From Anthonomus grandis grandis (taxonomy: Eukaryota; Arthropoda; Insecta; Coleoptera; Curculionidae), in the NCBI RefSeq assembly GCF_022605725.1, contig NC_065563.1:9326518-9390517 (forward strand): a DNA stretch of 64,000 nucleotides, given 5' to 3'. Both the position numbers and the translations under genes were made by a program. How positions within the stretch are numbered: the stretch's first letter is position 1; every line of letters starts with the position of its first letter. The notes under the pieces were generated by a model. The model saw nothing but the letters and a program-made list of their open reading frames with translations. It did not search any database and had not been told where the DNA came from. Positions 32,929-42,390 of the stretch are shown piece after piece.

Positions 32929-35690
32929 TTTTTGCTCAGAAACAGAATACTTACATAATTAGTTATAGTACAAAAGGGTGCGCAATTTCAAGGATTATAG
33001 AACCTATTTCAAGATTTTGAAATATTTTGATTACTTTCGGAGATATTTGCAGAAATCCAAGTGTTTTCCAAAAAATTAAAATCTAAAATTTTTGGTTTTT
33101 ATTATTTTGCTCAAAAATAGTAAAAGATACAACACTAGTTAAAATACAGAAAGTTGCACAATTTCTAAAATTATAGGATTTATTTTAAAAATTTGAAATT
33201 TTTTCATTAATATAGGAAATATTTGCAGAAAGTTACGTTTAAAAAAATTAAAATTAATAATTTTTGATTTTTATTTTTTTTCTCAAAAACCGAAGCAGTT
33301 ATAAAATTAGTTGATTTACAAAAAAATTGTGCAATTTCAAGGGTTATGAAACGTATTTCAACAATTTAAAATATTTTAAGGAGACAGTTGCAGAAATCTG
33401 AGTTTGTTTAAATAAAATTAAAATACAAAATTTCAGGATTTTTACTTTTCTTTCTCCAAAACAGTACCAGACAAGATAAATTCTATGACATGAAAGTTGC
33501 AGAATTTTAAGAGTAACAAAACATATTTCAAAAATTTGAATTGCTTCCGAAGATATTTGCGGAAATTATAGTTTTTTTTTAAGTTAAATTAAATTATTTA
33601 TGTTTTATTTTTCTACTTAGAAACAGTGGCAGTTAGAAGATTAGTCATAAAATAAAAAAGTTGCGCAATTTTAAGGGCTAGAGAGCATATTTTAAAATTT
33701 TGAAATGTTTCAGTTACTTCCTAAGATATTGGAAAAAGTATGAGTTTTTTCAACAAAATTAAAATAAAAACTTTGAGGTTTTTATGTTTTTTGGTCAAAA
33801 ACGTAGCGGTAACAAAATTAATTACAATATAAAAAAGTTGTCAAATTATAAGGGTTATAAAAGGTATTTAAGAAATTTGAAATATTCCAATTATTTCTAA
33901 AGACACTTGCAGAAATCTGACTTTTAAAAAAAAATGTTATTTAAAAATTTTAGGTTTTTATTTTTTTTGCTTTTACATATACAAAATTAGTTAGAATACA
34001 AAAGTTTTGCACAATTTTAAGTGCTCTGAAATATATTTAAAATATTCGAAATATTTCAATTTCTTTCAGAGATATTGGCAAAAATACCAGTTTTTTCAAA
34101 AAAATTATAATTGAAAATTTTAGGTTTTTTGCTCAGCAATAGTAGTAGTAACACGATTATTTTTTAAATAAAAACATTACGTAACCTTAACAGTTATAGA
34201 ATGTATTTTGAATTTTGTATTATTCCAATTACTTCCAGAGATATTTGCAAAAATCCGAGCTATTTCAACAAAATTAAAATTTAAAATTTTGGGTTTTTTT
34301 TTTGCTTAGAAACAATAGGAGTTACAGGATTAGTTACAATACAAAACTTTAACGTTTTTAAAACATATTTTAAAAATTTGAAGTATTTCAATTACTTACG
34401 GAGATATTTGCAGAAATACGAGTTTTTTCAGAAAAATTATAATTAAAAATTTAAGGTTTTTATATTTTTTGCTCCAAAACAGTAGCAGTTAGGAGAACAT
34501 TTATAATACAAAAAAGTTGCACAATTTCAAATGTTACAAAACGTATTTAAAAAATTTCAAATATTTCAGTTACTTCTGGAGATATTTGCATAAATCTTAG
34601 TTTTTTCAAATAATTTATTATTTATTTTTTAAAATGTTAAAATCAATTATATTTTATTTTTTGCTCAGAAATAGTAGCTGTTACAAAATGAATTATATGA
34701 CAAAAAAAGTGCGCAATTTTAAGGGTTATTAAACTTATCTCGAAAATGTGAAATATATCTTCCGAAAATATTAAAAGTTAATAAAAATTTTTTTTTATTT
34801 AATTAAATGTTTTAGTCTTAAATTTTTTTTCGAAAACGATAGCGAGCTATAAGATTAGTTAAAATACAAGATATAATTTCAAGGATTATAAAGTGCTTTT
34901 TAAATATTTGAAATATTAATCTGAATTACTTCAGAAGCTGTTTAATAAAACTGTAAACAAAAAAACGTGTTTTTTCAAATAAAATAAACCATTCATGGTT
35001 TCGAGTTTTGTACTCAAAATTTGCAAATTTTATACTTTTAATGTTTTGAGATATTCCAAATATTTCTACATATATTTGCAAACAATCAAATTTTACAGAA
35101 AAAATTAATTTTGGGTTTCTTATTTATTTCTCGAAAATAGTTAAAAGATTAATTAATTTACAAAAAAATTGCTCGATTTTATGTATTGTAAGGTGTCTTT
35201 TAAATATTCCAAAGACTTCCAACTTTATGTAAAAAACAAATTTTTTACATAAAATTAAAAAAAATTAATTAGAATAAAATATGTTAGGTTTTATTTTTTT
35301 TCCTATAATCAGTTGTTACAGAATTCGATAATATGCAAAAAAGCTGTACAATGCTATAATCGATAAAATACTTTTTCAAAATTAAAATATTCCAAATACT
35401 ATCGGAGATATTTACAAAAATCAGAGTTTTTTCAAATAAAATGAAATGTAAAACTATGAGGTATATTACAACAAAAATTAGCAATTTCAAAGCATTTTTA
35501 AATATTTAAAATATGCCAAATACTTCCACGGATATTTGCAAAAAAATCAAATATTAAAAAACTTGAAATTTTGAGTGTCTTATTTTCTCTCTAGAAAACA
35601 GTAAAACATACACAATTACTTAATTGACAAAAAAAATGCCAAATTTTATATGTTTTACGGTGTTTTTTAAATAATTCAAATATTCCGAAG
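32929..35690. repeat. 170-bp satellite, right segment
   Basis: The anchor TTGCGCAATTT and variants fall near 32977, 33154, 33327, 33497, 33661, 33838, 34007, 34178, 34348, 34517 and 34709, a mean spacing of about 172 bp. Each unit also carries GAAATATTTCAATTACTTC, GAGATATTTGCAGAAATC and TTTTTTGCTCAGAAACAGTAG. The monomer length is close to nucleosomal repeat length. Units decay towards the exon at 35728. Confidence 0.85.
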
Positions 35691-35727
35691 AATTCTGAAG
35701 ATATCCAAAAAAAAAACCATAACATAC

Positions 35728-36342
35728 TTATAAGGAATATGCTTCCCAGTTTCCGGATCGATGTACTCCTTAGCCAGCCCGAAGTCGATAATATGAATAA
35801 TTTTCTCCTTCTTCGACTTCGAACGGCCTATAAGGAAGTTCTCCGGCTTAATATCCCGGTAAATCAGCCGTTTTGAGTGCACGTATTCGATCCTGGTGAT
35901 CAGCTGATCCGCGATCATTAAAACGGTTTTGAGGCGAAACTTCCTGCTGCACAAGGTGAAAAGATCCTCCAAACTGGGTCCAAGAAGTTCCATCACCATG
36001 GCGTTGTACCTGCCACCGCAGGTACCCAAGTGGTACACCTTAGGAACTCCTGAAATGTGTTTAATTAACCTTTTTTATTAAAAATGATGAGAAAATTACC
36101 TTCGACTTGTCCGAGCATTTTGTAAAACCGATACTCCAGGTGTAGCTGGGGAGCTTTGCTCTTGAGCGGTTCCAATTTGATGCCCACATGCTCGTTATTG
36201 TAAAGGTTCTTACCTAAACGTAGTTCGCCGAAGTTTCCGTTGCCGATTTTCTTTCCGACTCTGAAATTAGGGCCAACCATTAGCACCCCGGAGGATGAGG
36301 ACTGACTCGAGGTCATGTTAGGTAGAGGAATATTTTTTGACT
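35728..36342 (-). CDS. gish: CK1 gamma kinase, exons 1 and 2 (N-lobe, active site)
   Basis: This is a Ser/Thr kinase of the casein kinase I gamma (gilgamesh/CSNK1G) family, membrane-linked and active in Wnt receptor phosphorylation and vesicle traffic. Exon 1 (36342 or 36316 to 36100) contains SSSSGVLMVGPNFRVGKKIG, the glycine loop GNGNFGELRLG, the ATP-binding Lys in VGIKLEPLKSKAP and HLEYRFYKML. A 50-nt intron (36099-36050) joins QVEG to VPKVYHLG. Exon 2 (36049-35728) has GPSLEDLF, the catalytic loop IYRDIKPENFLIG and IDFGLAKEYIDPETGKHIPY, ending at a GTATGT donor 7.4 kb from exon 3. Catalytic Lys, Asp and DFG are all kept. The loop Cys of GCGNFG is Asn and the Ala before the Lys is Gly, which is unusual. 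ATG at 36316 can start the frame, but the frame stays open upstream to a TTTTAG acceptor at 36343, so an upstream exon is possible. Confidence 0.9.
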
Positions 36343-36560
36343 CTAAAATGGAGGAATCGGAAATTACCGAAAGTATTCCATCGTGCAGTCCGATGCGGTG
36401 CAGGGCGATACCACTTTTCTACGGAACACCATCTTCATCATTTTTTATTATTTTTTGGTTATAAGGGAGGGTGATTTGCCTAAAAATAATTAAGAGGGTG
36501 TTCCTCCACATCAGTTTTTTTTTTGGTTTTAGTAATTGTTTTTTGTTAACGTTAGGTTAA
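36343..36560. other. 5' flank of kinase exon 1
   Basis: About 200 bp without repeats lie upstream of exon 1. On the minus strand they end in a TTTTAG acceptor-like signal at 36343. No TATA box or other promoter element could be supported. Confidence 0.35.
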
Positions 36561-37075
36561 GTAGCAGAATTAGTAAAGATATGAAATAATATTTTTGGAT
36601 TATAAAAAGCTGTGCAATTTTAAGGGTTATAAAATGCTTTTTAGAAATTCCGAATTCTAATTACTTTCGGAAATATTAGCAAAAAAACGAGGTTATTCAA
36701 ATAAAATTAATATAAAAAAATTTTTTTTTGATTTTTTTTCCGCGAAAATAGTAGGATTTACGAGATTAGTTATAGAAATTAAAAGAATATTTATAATACA
36801 AAAAAGTTGCGCAACTTTAGGAAAACTTATTTTAAAAATTTGAAATATTTTAAGTTCTTCCGGAAATATTAAATGGTTAATAAAAAGTTTTTTTTTATTT
36901 ATATAAAAGTTTTAGTCTTTAATTTTTTTTTTCGAAAGCGATACCAAATTATGAATTAATATTTGAAATAATAACCCGAACTTCTTGAGGAGCTATTTGC
37001 AGAAGACCTTGTTTTTTCAAATAAAATAAACCATTCATGGTTTCGAGTTTTGTTCTCAAAAATTGCAAAAATATA
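36560..37075. repeat. 170-bp satellite copies upstream of the kinase
   Basis: Anchors near 36606 (AGCTGTGCAATTTTAAGG) and 36803 (AGTTGCGCAACTTTAGG) show the same family outside the gene. The segment 36850-37065 is a longer duplicate of 34760-35025. Both hold TAAACCATTCATGGTTTCGA preceded by CAAATAAAA. Confidence 0.75.
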
Positions 37076-37523
37076 TTCCATTTTTTTTTGCAATTTTAAA
37101 ATATATTGCACTGCTTGACACAGCTTTTTGTAAATATTTCCATCTCTTTCTATCCCGTACTGTATTTATCCAGTTCGTGTGATTGCGCCCTACATTTTAT
37201 TGCTGTTAAACATCACAATAAATTTTCAAAATTTAAACGGTGAATTAAATTACTTTTTATGGGTCGAGAGGCTCTTTTATTGTTGGTAAAAAACGTTGGC
37301 CGCTTGTCGTATTATTTTTTCGCAGTTTTACTTCAGTCCGTTTTTCATTGATAAAAACAAGTTCTTTGAAATATCCCTATCGAAAAAAGTTTATGAGGTT
37401 CGGATCAGGTAAGCGAGGCGTTAAGATACAGCGGTAAGATACAGGGCATTTTTGAAAATGCAAAAATTTCAAAAATGCCCTGTATCCTAAAAAATAAAAG
37501 GACTATGAAAATTTTGTTAACGG
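37076..37523. other. Non-coding DNA before the copia LTR
   Basis: No gene. It contains the perfect hairpin at 37438-37486. The stretch 37120-37420 appears unique. Confidence 0.4.
37438..37486. repeat. Perfect 20-bp inverted repeat, 9-nt loop
   Basis: GATACAGGGCATTTTTGAAA at 37438-37457 is the exact reverse complement of 37467-37486, with loop ATGCAAAAA. The short arms and tiny loop suit a MITE-like end-to-end remnant or a palindrome formed by fold-back. It is only 37 bp outside the copia LTR. Confidence 0.9.
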
Positions 37524-37901
37524 TGTTGCGATTATTATGGTTTATAAGGTTGTGTGTCTAATAAAAGTACAGAAATACGAATAAAACTTATGTTTATTAA
37601 CTACACGAACGATTGGTTTAAAAGAAAAAATGTATGAAAAGTAATAACAGATCTTCGGGTCTGTTTAAAAGCTAGCTTTTAAAGCCAGTTCGATAGGGTT
37701 AATATAAACAAAGCGATAAGAAAAGCCGGCTCATAAATCTGAGAAATATAAAAGTGCTTGCTATGGCGTTCTATATAAAAACAAACTCGTTCAATATTAA
37801 TCTTTGCTTATGCCTTTGATATTTAAATATACCTTAATACTACTAATAATAATCAAGCAAATAATATCCTGAATATATACTTTTTTTGTGCATTATTTAA
37901 A
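37524..37901 (-). repeat. Copia 3' LTR
   Basis: The edge at 37524 (TGTTGCG) matches the 5' LTR edge at 45954 (TGTTGCA). The other edge is set by the polypurine tract and is approximate. The first 150 bp match the 5' LTR with few differences; the rest has no partner because the 5' LTR is truncated. Confidence 0.8.
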
Positions 37902-37944
37902 ACTCCCACTTATTCAAAATATTACAAAAAAACATTAGAAATAA

Positions 37945-38152
37945 AATATTTTAACAAATTTTTTAGATAATGGTTTTGTCAAACATTCTGCAAGTTGTTT
38001 ATTCGGCTCTACATATGACAGTTGAATTTTACCTCTTTCACAGACTTCACGCACAAAATGAAAACGAACGTCTATGTGCTTGGTTCTCTTGTGAAATTCT
38101 GGATTGTGGGCAAGTTTGATAGCAGATTGATTGTCTACGTTAATATTAATCC
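37945..38152 (-). pseudogene. Copia RNase H C-terminus, displaced
   Basis: Minus-strand translation gives INVDNQSAIKLAHNPEF and RTKHIDVRFHFVRE, then QLAECLTKPL, the conserved end of copia RNase H. It lies 4.2 kb from the rest of the gene because a piggyBac and a second element are inserted between. Too short and split to be noticed as a gene on its own. Confidence 0.85.
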
Positions 38153-38156
38153 TTAA

Positions 38157-40487
38157 CCCACCATGTGAGAATTTTTTGCATAAACAGCCATGTGTCGTCT
38201 GACAGACTACTTATCAAAAATAAACAAAATGACTCTCCTTTTTTTTACTTTATTTTTGGAATTTTGTAGTGACAAATGAGCTTACTTCTACTAAAAATAA
38301 TGATATTTACTGCAATTATAGTAATAGTAATAAGCTTAAACACAATATTTACTCTAAAGAAAATTTAAATTCGGCTTATACAAAAAAAGTGAAAATATTG
38401 TAATCTTTTTGGGCAACTTTGTTGAAAAAGTAGTATATTATATAATCCAACTTAAAAATCAATTAAACCTAACCAAGTTGCCTTGTAGCAAGAGTTAAAT
38501 ATTTTGTTTGTTTATACACACATATCACATAATGGTTTCGAATATTGTAAGCAAATTGCACGTTTACACTGCACACATAAACATACGGTGTTTTGCTCGT
38601 GGACATAAGTAACATCCCTTGCATTTTTGAAGCACTAGATCCTCTTCTGCTTGTAGTTGATCTACTTCCGGTATTCCCAAAATTCTAATAATAGTGCTGC
38701 GTATATCGCGAGGTACTCGAGGATTTTTCTGGCGCCTTCCCGTTGTTATGTTTTCCCGAACTAAGTCAGCTGCTAGTTCTTTTGCAAACACTGATTTTTC
38801 CCGAACTGCTACGTTTCCTTAAAACGTTGATGTAAAATATACGAATTTATTACAGAAATGTCAAGTATACGGAAGAATATCGCAAGCGGCCATCTACGGG
38901 TGCGTCGACTTGAAGAACTTTTAGAACACTTCTCGTCAATTGTATCTACACCTCCCTTGTTCCGATTATAATAGGCAATGATTTCTGGCTTTTGTGTTTC
39001 TGGATTAGTAAATTCCTTATCATGCATAGAAGAAACTAAGACTACTGACTTTCCAGGCTTACTCACATGAGAAACCATGGTGACCTCTTTTCGAAATCCG
39101 TATAATGATGATCCTAATTTTCTCTTTTTGTTCGGCAAGAACTCCGTTGGAATTTCTCTTTTATTTTTCCTAACTGTTACGACGTAGGTAAGTTTATTTT
39201 TGAGCAAAACATCTACAAGCTCCATGGGGGAAAGCCAATTATCAGCTGTTATATTCTGATTGCAGCGAGGCGTATAACAGCCTGGGTCGGTTTAGAAAAC
39301 TTCTGTTCTTCTGCACTTAGTCCAAATCCATCGGATCCTTTCCCACAGTAAATATAAGCATTACAAAGATAACTCGTCCTAGCATCAGTGAGACACATAA
39401 GCTTTATGCCATATTTACAGGGTTTGGCAGGCATGTACATTTTGAAATGAGTTCTTCCCCTAAAACTAACGAGCATCTCATCAATTAACATTGATTCTCC
39501 CATACCACAAAAGTCTTGACAGTTTTTAATGAACTTTGTAAAAATTTCAGAAATTGCTGCTGTTGAGTCTTCTTCCTTACAATAAATTCTTGTCTCAGGG
39601 TTATCAAATCTCAGAGCAGCTAATAGAATTGCAAATCTATTTTGGCTCATTACTGCCCGGAATATCTCTCTGCCCGATTCATCGGTAGCAAAAATTGTTT
39701 TTATATTTTCATGGTTCGATTTGAATACCGACGTTTAAATCAACAAACCTAGGAAAGCTTTCAATTCGATTTGACCTAAATCTCTTACATGGCTGATACT
39801 GTTTTTATCCTTGTAGTTTGAACGTATTTGAAAGAGTTTGTGATTTGTCCATATAATTATCTGTTCTAAAATATCGTCGGAGAAAAATAGGTTCCATACC
39901 GAGGTAGAACTTGCGCTGTTATCTAGGTCGCGAGCACTTCCTTTTACAGTTGGAACCTTCATGACTACGTTGTGTTTTCTTACGTGCGACGAAGGAATTA
40001 TCTCACTAGTGCACCACCTGAAACGGTTTTTTCCGTAAAAATATTTCTTTTCTCCTTCCTTAACTTCAGAATCAGCAGTATTTTTGTCTTCATCACTATC
40101 ACTTTCCTTACAGTCTTCTTCAGAAAAGTCAGAAGCCGTATCGTGTTCATTCAATTACTTCATCTTCTGGCGCACTGTCAACATCACTCAGTAGAACAGT
40201 TTCTTCAAACTTATTATTCTCAAAACGAATTCTTTTCGACGGACCGGCCATATCAGATCACACGATGTTTCTAACACAAACAAACATGTGGCGTCTAGGA
40301 GACTACGCTGAATTAACTGACCGAAATAGTTTATTTGCACAAGGGCATAAAACAATGCCAGTCAGGCGATATATAATGGACCAATAGTAGAAGGATTAGG
40401 TGAGGTGATAAGTTTTGGGGGCGCTTCGTTTTAAGAAATACAGTCAATTAAATTTATTGAGTGGTCTGTCAGACGCCACATGGCGGG
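38157..40487 (-). mobile_element. piggyBac-like transposon with TTAA duplications
   Basis: TTAA at 38153-38156 and 40488-40491 flank termini CCCACCATGTG and CATGGCGGG. The inner parts also match as inverted repeats (ATGTGTCGTCTGACAGACTAC left and its inverse, GTCTGTCAGACGCCACAT, right). TTAA duplication and CCC ends are diagnostic of piggyBac. About 2.33 kb, inserted in the copia RNase H region. Confidence 0.93.
38515..40251 (-). pseudogene. piggyBac-type transposase, several frameshifts
   Basis: The best start is ATG at 40251 (MAGPSKRIRFENNKF), shifted by one base into 40154-39735, which has an acidic N-terminus and the block KKYFYGKNRFRW. Next, 39650-39249 carries MSQNRFAILLAALRFDN and the first catalytic Asp in LIDEMLVSFRGR. 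The second Asp is in ITADNWLSPMEL, read across a frameshift at about 39240. The third is in YYNRNKGGVDTIDE. The Cys-rich C-terminal domain CKGCYLCPRAKHRMF is followed by another shift. The enzyme would excise precisely at TTAA. All three catalytic Asp codons survive, but at least four frameshifts disable it. Confidence 0.92.
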
Positions 40488-40500
40488 TTAAGGGTTAACA

Positions 40501-42349
40501 CTGCCTTGCCAAGGCAAAAGGATTTACTCGCAAAAAATGCGAAAATGAGTTTTTTGGATATTTGGAATCGGATATTTTTCCTGCATAAGTGAATATTTTT
40601 AGAATTTTTATAGCTTAAAAAATAAGGGAGATAATGGCCCTGTCAAATTAATGTACATTCACTTTTTTGGTACTGTCCCAAGGCAAAAGAATGTATGTGG
40701 TCATACATTACTTTGCCTTGGCAAGACTTTACAATATTTATTAACGGAATTAAGGCAGAATAAGGCATGCGTTTCATATACCCTGTTTTGCCATTGTTTT
40801 AATTTAGTATTTCGTAATCCTCTGCCAAGTGCGGTCGAGTCAGTCTTCGTTGTCGTAATTCATGCTGTGTGCCGTTAGTAGCATCAAAATGTATTCAAAT
40901 AGAACACGGAGAATGGTAGAATTATTAAGAAATAAGGTAAGTGGACTTATCTAAACAATTGATTTTTTCTGAAAATGTCAAGACAAGAAGCAGTGTTGAT
41001 CAATGTTTGGAAATGCAGACAGGTGAAAAATGTGCTTTGGAAGAAGTAGTGGATCAAGATACGATCCTTTTCGATCCGGACGATCAAGACGACGATCTAC
41101 AGGATCCAGATTACATACCCAACATTAATGCAACCAAAAGAAACATTGAAGAAATTGAACTTGAAGAGGATGATATAGTTAATGAAGAAAATAAAGTCAT
41201 AATGGAGGAAAAAAATGAAGCGTGCATGGACTTTAGATCAAAGGATATCTAGAAACAAAAATATCTATCCTCTTAGAAATCCATTTTGCGAATTTAAACG
41301 GTGTACAAATTTGTTTAATGAACATAAAAGAAAAAATATTCACGACCACTTCTGGTTACTTGAGAAGAAATGGCCAAAATATGTGGCTTTTTTGCCACAT
41401 GAAAGGAGAAAACAACTTCTTTTATAAAACTGACTTTTGCTGTCCTGACTGGAAGAAAAAAATTTAAGGAATTTGGTTTTATATGTGAAACCCTCGCGTA
41501 AAAGATTTTGGGAAGATATTTCTTTAACAGAAGCAGAAGATTCATTGGAAGAAGGGCTTTAATTATATTATGTGTTTAACCTTAACGTTTAAAATTTATT
41601 TTTCCCATTTTATTTCAAACTTTGTGGTATTTTACTAAAGAATAAAATACTATCTGATATATTATTAATTATATGCATGAGCATCAGAATGTGCCATTAT
41701 TTTAGAATTTTCTATTTAAATATTTAGGGTTTTATTGTTACATTTCTTTAACATGTTCCTCCATTTTATTTTACTTCTAAGCAAACGTAATGTATTTTTC
41801 AAACGTGTTTTTGTTGGTATATTTTCTATTTAATTTTTTTTTTATTATGCATTTTCCGAATATGTTTTTATTTTGTTAGAATTTTTTTTAATTTTAATTT
41901 TAAAGGTTTTACTTTTATGTTCCTTTAATCTTTCCTACATTTTATATTACTTAAAAAAAACCTTTTATATTACCTTTAATTTTATTTATAATCCCAGAAG
42001 TGCGATATAAATGTATAAAATATACACTGTTTTGACACATTTTACGAATTTTCTACGCATGTTAAACCATGGCAAAATAATGTACAAGCCAATACATTAT
42101 TTTGCCATTTTTTGAAATTAGGTATTTAAAAATAATTATCAAGGCAAATGAATGTAAGCGACATAACTGCCTTAAATTGATATTTATAGAGCTTTATTTT
42201 AGTATAATATAGTAGTATAGTCTAAAAGGTATGGTAAAAAAACATAGGTTCGCAAATTTTTATAAAGATACGGCAACTAATAACCACAGGGCACAAAAAA
42301 TTAGGAAAACCTTAATTTCTCAAAACTTGCTTTTGCCTTGGCACGGCAG
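40501..42349 (+). mobile_element. 1.85 kb DNA transposon, AACA duplication, class unassigned
   Basis: Inverted ends CTGCCTTGCCAAGGCAAAAG at 40501-40520 and CTTTTGCCTTGGCACGGCAG at 42330-42349 match at 19 of 20 positions. AACA is present on both flanks (40497-40500 and 42350-42353), a probable 4-bp target duplication. Internal copies of TTTTGCC-TTGGCAAG-type sequence lie near 40500-40515, 40680, 40715 and 42110. The TIR contains a smaller palindrome (TTGCCTTGCCAAGGCAA). It encodes a short acidic protein related in layout to the N-terminus of the DUF7869-like group. No DDE core is seen, so it is probably non-autonomous. Confidence 0.8.
40890..41562 (+). pseudogene. N-terminal transposase-like fragment in the AACA element
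   Basis: A short first exon is likely at 40890-40937 (MYSNRTRRMVELLRNK), ending at GTAAGT. The next frame (about 40981-41252) is strongly acidic, with DPDDQDDDLQDPDYIP. A frame change near 41215-41252 leads to RNPFCEFKRCTNLFNEHKR, then NIHDHFWLLEKKWPKYVAFL. The C-x4-C motif followed by an R-x2-I-x3-FW pattern resembles the start of the DUF7869-like protein at 24.9-26.7 kb. The frame breaks after about 41427, and what remains to 41562 is short. Function unknown. Confidence 0.5.
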
Positions 42350-42390
42350 AACAAGTTCTTGACCCATTCCTATTTTATGTAATAGTGCTT

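Larger units (their letters stand above)
28334..35727 (-). other. 7.4 kb intron 3 of the CK1 gamma gene
   Basis: The intron is bounded by a GTATGTT donor (35727-35721) and a TTCTCAG acceptor (about 28340-28334) that join the kinase frame exactly (PY-K-EHKS). It is filled by the roughly 170 bp satellite, a plus-strand LINE and a separate LINE tail. The other two introns seen are 50 and 59 nt, so nearly all the length comes from repeats. Confidence 0.85.
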
